A DNA stretch of 64,000 bases. It comes from Carettochelys insculpta. Taxonomy: Eukaryota > Chordata > Testudines > Carettochelyidae. Shown here in pieces: positions 40,790 to 52,039 of the stretch (its first letter is position 1; every line of letters starts with the position of its first letter). The position numbers were made by a program, and so were the translations under genes. The notes beneath the pieces were generated by a model. It was given only the letters and a program-made list of their open reading frames with translations, was not told the DNA's origin and made no database searches. The stretch spans positions 209,233,501 through 209,297,500 of the forward strand of contig NC_134139.1 in assembly GCF_033958435.1 (NCBI RefSeq), in the 5' to 3' direction.

Positions 40790-43700
40790 AGGCAGTACCA
40801 TTTAGCTCAGCAATGGTGTCCATGTTGACTCAGCAGCAAGGCACTATCCCTGTGCTGGCAGCTCTGGAAGTTTGTGCTTCAGCATGTGATTTGCTAAGTC
40901 TCTTTGTGCTGATTGTAGCAGAGATCAAGAGTTCAATCTCCTGGTATGGTTGGCTGCTAATTAGTGTTTTCTGGCCACTTTGTTTAAGCATTCAGTATTA
41001 TGGACTTCTCTGGACACCTGAGTCATATAGTGCTGCCCAGAGAGAAAATGGCAATGATGTGTCCAGTGCCATCCTTTCCAGGCTAGCATCACCAATACCT
41101 GTTGCAGACAGGAACAACTCTTCCCACCGCCCCACTCTGGGCAGAAGATGCTAATTCATCCTGAGATTTGGAGGTCAGCTAATCCCTGTTGCAGTTGCAT
41201 CACTTAGCTCACAGCTCTTCCCACTGGAGACTGTCGTGACCAGCCACTACAGATCCATGGCCTGAAAGTAATTGGGCTCCAGCACTTTCCTGATGCTTAT
41301 TTGAGAAGTCTTGCGGTCGTCCCCCTCCCTGCTTGTAGATCATCTACATAACCTCTCCCCTCTCGTTAAGGGGGCATCCAGACCAATCCCAGCAGGAACT
41401 CGTTCCTATTACTAGGCTTGGTACTGAGCAAGAGGAAATTGTTTTGGTGAATCTCCCCTTGCAAGAACTGGAGGAGGTTTTGCCACAGCCAGCTTTGGCT
41501 GCTCCTCTTCATCCAACAAGGTAGTTGTAACCAAGGGTTCCTCATCTCTGAGAGCCTCTCAGAGCCTCTTTAAGAGCATTGCTTCTAGCTGGCATAGTTA
41601 GGTGGATGAGGTTTGAGAGGGGTTCCACAGGCTTGTATACATCTTGATAGCCATAGGCATTTCTCAGGTGGCGCTTCCAATTGATAAGGCTATCCTGGAG
41701 CCCACCAAAGGGCTAGGCAATCTCCAGCTTCCCCCACGCACAGCAGAAAGGCTTGCTTGCTAGCGCTGTTCTCCCTTATGGGAATCTGCGCATTTTTACG
41801 CCCCAGGATTCACCCTCCAGTGGTCGTTAGTGGTTTCACCTGCCAGCGAGCTAGAATAAGTTTTGGCAGAAAACTATATTCAACAGCTGACCTGCAGTTC
41901 AGGATTACTAATCAGTGGGTGTAGCTGGCCTCCGATGACTCTCTATCCACTGAGACAATATCTTGAAGTTTTAAGGATGGGTAGTTGCTCACTATGGTGA
42001 ATGAGAGAAAATTAGTGGTCTGGACCTAACTTCAGGTGGGTTTGGGTGCTTCAGCTCTGCAGTTAGTGCCAGCATATTGTCCATTGTGATGTGTGGATGT
42101 TTGTGGTTCCAGTCATCTGTTCTATCTTAGTCATTCCAAGAAAGCATCTTGGGGTTTGGATTTTGTACTTTCTTCTTCCGAAGCCTAAAAGTAAAAGGAG
42201 GTCTGACCCAGAGATCTGCGAAAGTTGAACAAATGCAAAAAGAAGAGCGTTTTCCTGGTCACTCTGACTTTCATTAGCCATTCCTTGGATCATATTGGCT
42301 GTACACTGCCCTCAATATATTTTCGTGGTGCAATATATCAAAGCCATAGGAATTTCCTGTGTTTGGTCAGCCAATCCACTTACCATTTTACAGTCATGTC
42401 TGTGCCCCCATAAGTGTTTTACAAAATGCCTAGCAGTGGGTTATGAGGTATTGCTATACGTATTACTGAAATATGTTGAGAGAGGCTCACAGCTGGCCTT
42501 TCAATAGCAACAGTGGAGCAGCTATCATTGGCCTGACAGGTGTTAATGCCTGTTGAGAGGAATCCGCTATGCCAGGGGTTATCAGGGAAGGCACATACGC
42601 TGTGGGCAGCCTGATCTCTTCCCCCCCCATGCCCCTCCCTTCACAGCAAGGATCTTTCTAGAAGCTGGAAAAAAGCCTGGGATGGACCGTGGTATCATGG
42701 CCTCTCTTGTCCAACCTCTCCCTCCAGCCCCCATCTCAGCATCTGGAAGATCTCCTGGAAGACAGACTTGAAACTAGGGTGGGGGTTGGTCCCAGACTGG
42801 AAGGGAGTTCACTTGAAGTATTGAGAACTATCACTGCCTATAACATCTGTTAGGATCGGTGACTGGGTCAAATCCTGCATAGTTGGTTAAAGTTAGAGTT
42901 TAGACTTTCTTTTTATTTTTTGGATAGCCAATTTCGATTTTTGTGCTTGCTACTTATAATCACTTAACAGAGCTTGGTTGCAGTTCTTGAAGAATCTCAG
43001 GTCACGTTTCCAAGGACTGTTGTATGTGCACTACCTTCAGTCAGAGTGACAGACTAGTTAATGAGCTTGCACTGGCCAAGAGTTTTGAGCAGTGTAAGAC
43101 AGTGTGTTTCTGTGGTGATGGGGCTGGTGCCTTCCTTTATATGATTCATGAGTGGCTTAGGGCACTCGTGCAATTTAGCTGGGTGTGGGGCTCCACGTAC
43201 TGATGGCTGAGTGATCACAGCTCCTGGAGGGGCTTGCTGCTTGTAGCTGGCGTAGCTTTTAGAGGGACAAGTCAGTCTTGAGAGTAAAGGGGACTTAGTG
43301 GCTCGGTCTCAGCGTGTACTCTGAAAAGTCCCTTCAAATACTGGCCTCACAAGTACAGTTCGTAGGGGCAGTAACAGACTATACAACTGCCAGAGACTAC
43401 TTTTCCCAGCACAGATTTAATATGACGGCTGGTCTGATTACTGAAATACAGTCAAATCCTCTCTCTGTTGTAGAATTCCTCAGTTAACCCTTGCCAACCA
43501 GTCTTGCCTTGCTGTAAATTGGAGACCTTTTTAAAATCAGTGGGTCCAGGTAACTTGCTTCCAAGAGTTTTAAAACCCAGCAGAGAAGCTGCTGGATCAT
43601 GGAAGGTGATTTTGTTTTTCTGTAACTGGAGTGTTGGGGAATTTCTGGAAGGAAGTTGATGATGTGCCAGTTGGGATGAGCCTGGTATCTGTAGCCCCCC

Positions 43701-44180
43701 CTCATCCTGGCGCTGTTCACGCGCGTGGCACTGGAGCACCTGAGATACAGGACTTGGTGATTAACAATGAACCGAAGTAAGATAATTAATGCAAATCATT
43801 GTGGGTTTATGGGTAATAGGTCCTAATTTGATATATTTTTAATGAGATGACAGATTTGGTGGATAAAGCAGTAGAGTTGATGGACTATATAGATATATTT
43901 AAATTGATGCCATGCAACATATGAATTGAAAATTTAGATGAACATGAATTAACATGGCACACATTAAATGGATTAAAATTGGCTGTTAGGTCACAATGTA
44001 ACTGTAAATGAGGAATGGTCATCAGGCAGGTGTTTCCACTGGCATCTGATTTTCTTTGCCCTGCGTGGTTGAACAGCTGATAGTGTGCAGATCAGACAAA
44101 AACTGGGGAGTGGTGAGTAACCAGGGTCACTGGTTAAGAGAAATCTTGATCAGTTGGGGTTTTGGCAAAATGGAACGGTC
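40790..44180. other. intron 4 sequence, nothing recognised
   Basis: About 3.4 kb with no exon and no repeat I can name. Part may be the eroded far side of DIRS copy 2. A local duplication CTCTGAGAGCCTCTCAGAGC lies near 41545. The open frames 40774-41154 and 43452-43739 have no domain or splice support. Confidence 0.35.
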
Positions 44181-44600
44181 TCTAAAAGATCCACCTGACT
44201 TTCCACTAAGTTCCCCCTTTCACCCGTCTGTTCAGAGTGTTCAAATCAGGAATCCACACTCAAGATAACCAAACTGTACTTTATTAAATATAAGATAGGA
44301 ATGATGAAAAAGGGGCTGAGAGAGGATGGAATAACTGGGTCTGGAAACTGCTAAACTCACAACAAACATACAGGGCGGGAGAAGGGAATTGGGGTCATAC
44401 TTCTACCTTCTCTGGCCACACACTGTCTCGATGTTGATCAGGAACAAATGGATGGCAGCAGGAGGTCAGGCGGAATCCTATCTAAATACCCACCCTGACC
44501 CACCCACCCTAGTGCGTGGATGTTAACCCTGTCTAATAGAATGATTCGTCACTGCAGGTCACCACTTCCCTGATGTTACCTAGTCTAATCAGTAGACTGT
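44181..44600. mobile_element. possible LTR fragment
   Basis: The text ACTGTACTTTATTAAATATA followed by GC-rich paired phrases and CACCCACCCTAGTGCG is LTR-like in style, but no TG…CA ends or duplication could be fixed. Low confidence. Confidence 0.25.
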
Positions 44601-45099
44601 CCCTTCAAGCTAGTGACCAGCCTTCTGAGAGAGCCTGTCACTCAGGGGAGCAGCGCTCACTGCACCCTCCCAGTGACCAGGCAAGAGAGAGAGCCCCGAG
44701 CTCTGTGCACGCTCTCTATGGATTGATTGATTGCGTAGCAACAATTTCTTGTTCTTTCTTTGTTTTTCCACCTTTCTCCTGAACAAGGAAGAAATCTCCT
44801 TCCAAATGGATGTTGCCCTGAAGTTAAAACAAAACAAGATGGCACACCTACACCTGAGTAACCAGTTTAACTATTGAGAGAAGATTTCACAAATTCACGT
44901 TAGTACTGGGGGCAAGCAAACACTGTTCATATTAATACTGCTAAACGTAAATGTGTATATCGAGGAACAAAGAATGCTGTCCCAAAACCGCATACAAAAG
45001 AGCTAGCGCAAACCTGGTATTCGTAAACAGGATAATCTTGAATAGGAACAGAGAGGTTATATTATATCTGTATTTGCACTAGGACCACTGCTGGCATTG
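44601..45099. other. intron 4 sequence, nothing recognised
   Basis: No gene or nameable repeat. The frames on both strands at 44573-44845 have no domain. Confidence 0.3.
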
Positions 45100-45605
45100 T
45101 GCATCCGGTTGTAATGCCCACAATTCATGGAGGATGTTGATAAATGAGAGAGGATTCAGAGAAGAGCTACAAGTATGATTAAAGGGTGAGAAATATGCCT
45201 TGTAATGAGAAACTGCAGGAGTGCTGTGTGTTCCTTAACAAAGAGATAGTCATGGGTGATTTGAATACAGTCAGTCAGTAGCTACTTGGCAGAGAAGAAT
45301 TTCATAATGGACTCTTCAAAAGTCATCTGCTAAACTGAACATAATCCATTGGCTGGAAGCTGGAGTGAGACAAATTTAGACTGGAAATAATGTGTACATT
45401 TTTAAAGGTGAGAGTAATTATTAAAACAATTTACCCAGGACTGTGGTGGGGTCTCCATCACTGGTTCTAACATCGAGTGTGTGTGTTTCTGAAATCTGCT
45501 CCAGAAATTATTATGGGCAAGTTCTCTTGCCTGTGCAATATAGAATGTTAGAAAAGATGCTTGCAATGGTCCCGTTCTGGCCCGTAGAATCTCTGAATCC
45601 CTGTT
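45100..45605 (+). mobile_element. ancient CR1/L3-type LINE fragment
   Basis: GAGAGGATTCAGAGAAGAGC, TACAAGTATGATTAAAGGGT and ATGCCTTGTAATGAGAAACT match the [26 protein letters not shown] part of CR1/L3 in very old copies. The end GCAATGGTCCCGTTCTGGCC resembles the L3/CR1 3' tail. Strongly diverged. Confidence 0.6.
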
Positions 45606-45929
45606 TGTTTCAGTTCATCTGAAACCTGTTCAGTCCTCCCCGGTTATCTCTCATGGTGATTCCTCTCCCATGTGTAGAAAATGCTGTGGTGTGCAGCCCA
45701 TGTTTCATCTCAACTCAAGTGGGGAAGCAGGTGTAGGCCTGGCTTGACATAAGCATCTTGCCTCATTATTCAGCGGGTGTAAGGGGGAAGATGATTGGAG
45801 GCTTAAATGATAAATATGGGCATGACAAGTAGGATTCAGGATGTCTGTGCTAGTTAAGAGACTCAGCAGCACCTTGATGCTAGGGAATATAACAAGATAA
45901 ACCTGGAGTGCAAAGATCAGGCTGTATGA

Positions 45930-46050
45930 GAACAGCACAATGACAGAACATGCTGTGCAGTATTGGTTATTGTGAAGACTGCCTAATTATTTCAGGTAAC
46001 TTTAATGCTGGTGTTGGCTGTGGTGATTTTGCAAAGCATGGTATACTTGG
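45930..46050 (+). pseudogene. endonuclease fragment of an older non-CR1 LINE
   Basis: It reads YCEDCLIISGNFNAGVGCGD and then HGILGNYGVG, corresponding to 'LLGDFNARVGxD…GxHGVG' of the same non-LTR family whose C-terminus is at 6014. GDFN has changed to GNFN, so the catalytic Asp is lost. The reading stops where CR1 begins at about 46054 and resumes after it. Confidence 0.6.
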
Positions 46051-46053
46051 AAA

Positions 46054-47285
46054 CTATGGCGTAGGTCAAACCAATCTGACAGCATTCTTTGGTAGGATAA
46101 CGAGCCTTGTGGATAAGGGAGAAGTGGTGGATATGGTATACCAAGACTTTAGTAAGGCATTTGATATGGTCTCACATGATATTCTTATCAATAAACTAGG
46201 CACATACAACTTAGATGGGGCTACTATAAGGTGGGTGCAAAACTAGCTGGCTAACCATACTCAGAGAGTAGTTATTAATGGTTCTCAATCCTGCTGGCAA
46301 GGTATAACAAATGGGGTTCTGCAGGGGTCTGTTTTAGGACCGGTTCTGTTCAATATCTTCATCAACCATGTAGATATTGGCTTAGAAAGTATTCTTATTA
46401 AGTTTGCAGATGATACCAAGCTGGGAGGGGTTGCAACTGCTTTGGAGGTTAGGGTCATAATTCAAAATGATCTGAACAAATGGGAGAAATGGTCTGAGGT
46501 AAACAGGATGAAGTTTAATAAAGACAAATGCAAAGTGCTCCACTTAGAAAGGCACAATCAGTTTGACACATGCAAAATGGGAAGTGACTGTCTAGGAAGG
46601 AGTACAGCAGAAAGGGATCTAGGGATTATAGTGGACCACAAGCTAAATATGAGTCAACAGTGTGATGCTGCTACAAAAAAAGCAAACCTGATTCTGGGAT
46701 GCATTAACAGGTGTGTGGTGAGCAAGACACGAGAAGTCGTTCTCCTGCTCTACTCTACGTTGGTTAGGCCTCAGCTGGAGTATTGTGTCCAGTTCTGGGC
46801 ACCGCACGCAGTTCAAGAGATGTGGAGAAATTGGAGAGTGTCCAGAAAAGAGCAACAAAAATGATCAGAGGACTAGAGAACGTGACCTATGAAGAAAGGC
46901 TGAAAGAATTGGGCTTGTTTAGTTTGGAAAAGAGAAGATTGAGGGGGTACATGATAGCAGTTTTCAGGTATCTTAAAGGGTGTCATAAGGAGGAGGGAGA
47001 AAACTTGTTCTTGGCCTCTGAGGATAAAACAAGAAGCAATGGGCTTAAACTGCAGCAAGGGAGGTTTAGGTTGGACATTAGGAAAAAGTTCCTAACTGTC
47101 AGGGTGGTTGAACAGTGGAATAAATTGCCTGGGGAGGTTGTGGAATCTCGATTTCCGGAGATATTTAAGAACAGTTTAGATAAATGTCTATCAGGTATGG
47201 TCTAGACAGTACTTGGTCCTGCCATGAGGGCAGGGGGCTGGACTTAATGACCTTTCAAGGTCCCTTTGATTCCATGATAGGTAAG
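46054..47285 (+). mobile_element. 5'-truncated CR1 LINE, plus strand
   Basis: It begins in the RT at 'QTNLTAFFGRITSLVDKGEV' and runs through VVDMVYQDFSKAFD, a stop at WVQN (TAG at 46243), [28 protein letters not shown] and the C-terminus [15 protein letters not shown] … KLQQGRFRLDIRKKFLTVRV … NSLDKCLSGMV. It ends with the short 3' tail (CAAGGTCCCTTTGATTCCAT). Same subfamily as the copy at 2023-5452. It separates two parts of an older LINE. Confidence 0.92.
46442..47205 (+). pseudogene. CR1 ORF2 C-terminal region, frameshifted
   Basis: The frames 46442-46864 and 46783-47205 overlap at a frameshift near 46800-46850 (duplicated or lost base in the [10 protein letters not shown] block, read here as VQEMWRNWRV against SRDVEKLESV). 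The rest follows the family: [47 protein letters not shown]. The RT catalytic block lies upstream at 46395-46430 (FADD). Non-functional. Confidence 0.9.
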
Positions 47286-47339
47286 ACACAAACATCAGTA
47301 GCCTAATGAAATAGAGAATCCCCTTGATGTCAAGTGATA

Positions 47340-48000
47340 AGTGCCTGCTGAGCCCTTAGCTTGCCTGCTCTGAGTGGAAAAAGACCAAATGTGTGGCAGC
47401 TTGCAGCATGCTCCAGTGCAAACTCTACCAACTGCGAAATAATGCGGCTTTACTGTAAAGCAGACAAACGACTGGTTCTTGCTGCCACACATGACCCCAA
47501 ATGTTCCTGGAATGCAGTCAAAGCTGTATATATTCCTACTTAATCTGTCTTGACAGTGCTGCCTAGTGCTGATGGTCAGTCTCTTATGTTATCTTGCACT
47601 GTCATCCATCATTGATGTGTACATTTTAGAGAACAACTTAATTATTTACTATTTCCGATGAGTTGCTGGATATTTCAGCTGGAAATTTCAAACATGAAAA
47701 ATCTCCTCATTGATAAACTTCCTGAATTTTTTCATCTCTGGCTTCAAGAAATCATACCACAATATCTGATAGATGCCAACATAATGGCTATTGAGAAGCA
47801 TACAGGCCCAAAGAATGTCTGCAGTAATTATTGTGACATCTCTTTGCTATCCACTGCTGACAAGACTTTAGCATGGATCTTCCTGCAATTGTGTTTGACT
47901 CAAATCATCTACCACATCTAATCATGGTGCAGTTTTCGTGCACAGTGGAGCACTATTGATGCAATTTTCGTCATTCGACACTTACAGGAAAAATGTTGCG
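47340..48000 (+). pseudogene. reverse transcriptase relic of the older non-CR1 LINE
   Basis: In shifting frames it reads WNAVKAVYIPT (47508-47540), PEFFHLWLQEIIPQYLIDAN (47680-47780), KNVCSNYCDISLLSTADKTL (47812-47870) and FRAQWSTIDAIFVIRHLQEK (47935-47990). These match the RT order 'LKAVYGPT … LFxLIWQxExIPQDxKDANIVxLYK … CDNHRGISLLSIAGKIL … CGFRxGRSTxDMIFxxRQLQEK'. The catalytic palm is missing. With 45930-46050 it is the same element, interrupted by CR1. Confidence 0.65.
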
Positions 48001-48333
48001 AAAAGATGTTGACAGTAGTAAAAATCCACAGCGGCAGAACTACCAACTTGTTGGAAGTAACTAGCATCCTTGTGGCAAACCAGGCCAAACCAAATGACGA
48101 GCCTCACTAGAGGGTAGTCTGTGCGTGGTGGAGAGCAGCATCCCCCGGCCTTGCCATCCATGAGTCTGCGTGGAGACAGGACTTGGTCTGTGAGGCTGTT
48201 GTTCCGGTAGCTTTCATCAGCATGAAGACGCACATGCACCCACATGCGCATACTGTGATGATACAGTGAGTTTGACCTTTGTTTTACACTTCTGTATCAA
48301 GCTCTGTCAATGCATTATTGGTCATTAGGGAGT
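48001..48333. other. intron 4 sequence, nothing recognised
   Basis: May contain more of the older LINE in eroded form. No feature is supported. Confidence 0.3.
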
Positions 48334-48394
48334 TGATCCAAAGCCCACTGAAGTCCTTTGGACTCTTTCCACTAACTTAGTGGGCTTTGGGTCA
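48334..48394. repeat. short inverted repeat (old dispersed palindrome)
   Basis: The arms TGATCCAAAGCCCACT (48334-48349) and AGTGGGCTTTGGGTCA (48379-48394) pair with one mismatch around a 29-base loop. This 'GATCCAAAGCCCA…TGGGCTTTGGATC' palindrome is, from memory, a recurrent old element of amniote genomes. Confidence 0.7.
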
Positions 48395-49770
48395 GGCCCC
48401 TTGTCTTTTTCACAAATAGAACTTCCTCCCTTACCCAAGCAGTTAGACTTTCAACTTAAAATATGTGCTTGCTGTCAAACTTAGAAACCCTAATCTGCCC
48501 TTCAAACCTTTAACCTTCTTGCATTTGTGTTAGCCCCTCGGCACTCCAGTCAGGGACCAGCCCCCTTTCTTCTAGCTACTGCATAAACACAATGCAGAAA
48601 TAGTTTCTGCTCCTAAGACTTTCCGCGTGAGTCTAAGACAAGAGACAGCAGGTGGCGAGCACAAGGAGATGATATGCTAATACTGGGGAGTCTCTTTTAA
48701 TAAGCATCACTGTGGAAGAGTTTTGAGGGGGGATTTAAGGGAGGACAATGATGTGCCTTTGTGGATATTTGAGGTACTTCTGCCAAGTGGGAGAGGCAGG
48801 CTGGGCAATGACATGGAAGGTGGTTGTTTTAAAAATCAAAGTGGACTGTGAAGACTGGCTGGCATCAGTGTTTGATCCAGGGTGGGCATTGACATCTGGG
48901 TAGGTAGGAATATGGATTTAAAAATAAAATAAAAAAAAAAGTCTGATGCAAGTGACCCCTTTTCCCCCTGAAAAAAGTGAAAGAATTGTGCTAAACTCCT
49001 TACCTTAATTACTCTCTCTGGCTCCTCTGCTAGCCTCTTTTCATTAGGACCTGTTTGGACTCTAAGCTCCTCAGGGGAAGGGGTAATACCATCTTCCTAG
49101 TGCTTGTAAAGCACTGTGCAGACTTTGAGGTATATAAATAACAAAATGGTTATACTGCATGGTTGTAGTCTGCTGCTGTTTAGAGATGCAAGAAGACTTA
49201 TTATCCCATACAAGGTGCTTTCAAAAAGTTAAGGAACAGCCCCTTTCTGAGGAGTTCACAGTCTAAGATCAGGTACAGCAGTTGTGGAGCAGGAGCACAG
49301 CCCATGAGGAACATGTTGAAGAAGACATGTTAAATCTTGAAGGCAGGTGCTGTGCACGTGAGCTCAGAAAGGGGAGTGTGGGAGGAGGGGCAAAGATAAA
49401 GAAGGTGAAGAGTGGCCGTGATCTTGGTGAGCAGTGAGGGCAGGTGGGGATGTTGGAATGAGACCATGGCAGGTACAGGAGAAATGGAAGAGCAACAGGA
49501 AAACTTTAAGGGGTGATAAGATGAACATAACATGCAAGACAGAGGGGTTGAGTGGCAGCATTTTGTATGTGATGTTGTAGGGCAATGTGGGTGTGTGGGA
49601 GTCAGACGAGGATGGTCTCTGATGTCACTCAACTGCATAGAAGAAACCATCGTCTGTGCTTAGTGAATAATACAAAAAGCCTTCTCCTTTTGATGTTTTC
49701 GTTTCGCATGAAATGTGTATGGACTTGGAGTAGGCAGAGTCGATGTGACGTATCTTTCTTTCCTTTGTAG
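48395..49770. other. end of intron 4, mostly unassigned
   Basis: An A-rich stretch lies at 48920-48940. The text 49058-49140 (GACTCTAAGCTCCTCAGGGG … TTGTAAAGCACTGTGC … TATATAAATAA) is an old SINE/LINE tail-like motif. No exon before the 49771 acceptor. Confidence 0.4.
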
Positions 49771-49930
49771 AAGGATGTTGCAGACGGATTAAAAGAGCTG
49801 TCTGATGGCTCTGAAGACAGCAGTGATGCACAGTCAGACTCTCAGAGCTTGGAGAACAGCAGCAGTAGCAGCAGTAGCAGCGATGGTGGCAGTAACAAAG
49901 AAAGGAAGAAAAGCAGATGGAAAAAGAGAG
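49771..49930 (+). CDS. ASXL2: ASXL2 exon 5, serine-rich acidic linker and basic cluster
   Basis: Acceptor TTTCCTTTGTAG ends at 49770 and donor GTAATT starts at 49931. The 160-nt exon begins in phase 0 with [20 protein letters not shown], runs through a serine tract and ends [11 protein letters not shown] plus one base of the next codon (phase 1). The tract of eight serines after EN is coded by mixed AGC/AGT codons. It is about three residues longer than the human tract as I remember it, consistent with slippage. The basic KKSRWKKR end could act as a nuclear localisation or nucleic-acid contact patch (inference). Acidic-serine residues just after the HARE-HTH are typical of ASXL2. Confidence 0.95.
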
Positions 49931-50035
49931 GTAATTTGCCCCTTCAGAAGAGATATTGCCATGTGCTAGGCCTAAAAGGGTCTGCAGAAAGCTCTGAGAT
50001 TCTTATGGCTCATAAACTAAGTATATAAAATGATT

Positions 50036-50228
50036 GGAGATACACATTTCCTGGAACTGGATGGGACCTTGGGAGATTATCTAGTCCAGTCCCCTGCCCT
50101 TATGGCAGGACCAGGCACCATCCTTGACATGTATTTGCCTGAATCCCTCAATGGCCTCCTCAAGGACTGAACTCACAACGCTGGGTTTAACAGGCCAATG
50201 CTCAAACCACTGAGCTATTCTTCCCCCC
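50036..50228 (-). mobile_element. turtle tRNA-derived SINE, minus strand
   Basis: The reverse complement carries AGAATAGCTCAGTGGTTTGA, GTTGTGAGTTCAGTCCTTGA, the ATTGAGGGATTCAGG body and the CR1-like tail GACTAGATAATCTCCCAAGG. It lies about 100 bases after ASXL2 exon 5, in intron 5. Confidence 0.9.
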
Positions 50229-50899
50229 GTTGGTTGCTAAGGAAAACTTATGACAAGTGTGCTTCCCCCTCTTTTCCTGGTGGAGCTCCCTAAATGAAGG
50301 AATGCCTCTTGCATCTTGCACTGTGCTCAATAAATCCTTCCCTGGAAAGGCACCTGCAGGTAGCAGTTTGTTTGGAGGCTCCATTGTGAGCCCTAGGCCT
50401 GTAGGTTTGTACTACAAACACACAACACAGCAGTCATACACCTTCCCCAGTGCAAGCAGACATCAACTTTCCTCCCCTATCCTGTGTATGCGGGAAGACC
50501 ATGCCTCTAAATTCTGGCCTCGCTGGGTGAGATGGGGGAATTCCAGCTGCTGGTGAGCAATGGTAATGCAGGTGAGTAGTCGTGGTGCTGAAAATCTCGG
50601 GCTGACCTTCAGGCTTGCTCGCCAGTCCAGAAGTTATTTGGACTGGTCCTGCTGGAGTGTCACAGGTATGAAGAGCTATTCAACCGAGCTGTAAACCCTG
50701 CATCTAACAGCATCCCCTTCATGTTGCTCCATTCCCCTCTCACCAGCACCCATGTGCAGGGTTTTTCTCTTGTCATGTCCCATGATACTGAAAGCTTGGC
50801 TATTGCCTAATTTATGATGTGTTCAGTTTTTTGTTGAATATTGATTTATGTACCTCATCAGATATTACATATACAGAATACTGTCCTTTTCTCTCCCAG
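50229..50899. other. intron 5 sequence, nothing recognised
   Basis: Intronic sequence leading to the exon 6 acceptor. The open frame 50257-50556 has no domain. Confidence 0.4.
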
Positions 50900-50991
50900 T
50901 GAAGTCCAAGGGGTCACTGGAGTCCACTCCTGTTGCTATGACAAGCAATACTGTTTCCAATGTCAAGAGCAGCTACAATGGCTCAATGAAG
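50900..50991 (+). CDS. ASXL2: probable ASXL2 exon 6 (92 nt)
   Basis: A pyrimidine-rich acceptor (CTTTTCTCTCCCAG, ending 50899) and a near-perfect donor GTAAGTGG at 50992 bound an open 92-nt segment. With the leftover G of exon 5 it reads VKSKGSLESTPVAMTSNTVS followed by NVKSSYNGSMK, ending in phase 0. Exons 5+6 total 252 nt, so the frame closes at a codon boundary. As I recall, ASXL1 exon 6 (96 nt) also ends in phase 0. The product is a Ser/Thr/Lys-rich disordered linker. Its sequence does not match the human ASXL2 linker I remember (a P/S-rich stretch), so it could be a fast-evolving orthologous exon, a lineage-specific cassette or a fortuitous splice-site pair. Confidence 0.62.
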
Positions 50992-51595
50992 GTAAGTGGA
51001 GGAAATATCATGTTTCATCATCTGTTTTCTCCTGATCCTGATATTTTCTCCACTTCATGGAGCCATTGCAGCTCCTGCTGGGTAGTGGAACCCGCCATGT
51101 TATGGAATCAGAAGTAGCTGAGACATATTGTCAGGGAGTCTGGAGCTCTCCTCCAGGCTGAGGACCCGGTGTCCCAAGCACTGTACCAACATTTGGTAAA
51201 TGACACACTCTGCCCCAAAGAGGCTGCAGTCTAAATCTGTGAGATGGGGACCAGAAGGAGGTTTGGGGGATGATGTTAACAAAAATAAGAGACTTGTTTA
51301 GCTCAGGAAAGCTGTATGCAGTTCTCAGGCAATGGGCATTTTTCTCACAACTACCCACCTGCCTGTCTTCAGGCAAGCTGGTCCTGTTTAGTGGTGTGGA
51401 CCAAGAGTCTGTCCTATTCCCCCAAATAATTCTGCCTCTCAACTTTCTTTGGCCAACAGTGTTAGTAACATGGGGTAAGGATGGCTTTGAAAGAGAGCTT
51501 TCCATCAGTCTGTTTAAACAGGGTTTTGATTTCTCTTTGCTGTTCATATCCAACACCTCGTTTCCCCCTCTTTTTTCCCTTTTTTGAGTAGGGGT
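50992..51595. other. intron 6 sequence, nothing recognised
   Basis: No further ASXL2 exon or nameable repeat. Open frames occur on both strands without domains. Confidence 0.35.
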
Positions 51596-51672
51596 GCTCG
51601 TGGTGGTGGAGTGGGTTGGACTAGATGGCATCTAGAGGTGTCTTCCAACTCTAATCTTCTAAGATACTGTAT
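51596..51672 (+). mobile_element. CR1 3' tail fragment
   Basis: GGGTTGGACTAGATGGCATC, TAGAGGTGTCTTCCAACTCT and AATCTTCTAAGATACTG are the CR1 3' end. Only the tail remains. Confidence 0.75.
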
Positions 51673-52039
51673 TGACCAATAAGGTTTAGGGATGGTGGTT
51701 AAGCAGAATGCAACTCTGTATTGTGTATTAAGAAGGTACGAGACATGTTTCTTCAGTGTGGACACGCTGTGCAACTGAGAGGCCAAAGACAGCTCTTAGT
51801 TTGCTTGCGTCAGAGCAGGGGTCAGTAGCCCCCAGCATGGATGCCAAGAATGGCATGCCAGCCGATTTTCATCAGCACACGAGCCAGGAGTTTAGCCCCA
51901 CCCCTCCTGCAGCAGGAGGGTTGTTTAGCAGGCTTCCTGCTTCTGATGTACTTAACATTTTGCTGTTTTTGAGTTTTTGGCTAGCTGTCCCTCAGGCTCC
52001 TTTTTGGCTTTTCTTATTATGTTTTTGCACTTAACAGAA
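51673..52039. other. intron 6 sequence, nothing recognised
   Basis: Part (51780-51920) reads GTCAGTAGCCCCCAGCATGG, CACACGAGCC, like an old hAT end, but no pair could be fixed. Confidence 0.3.

Noticed and set aside
44573..44845. Opposing 70-codon frames
   Set aside because: Mutual shadows without family features or splice sites.
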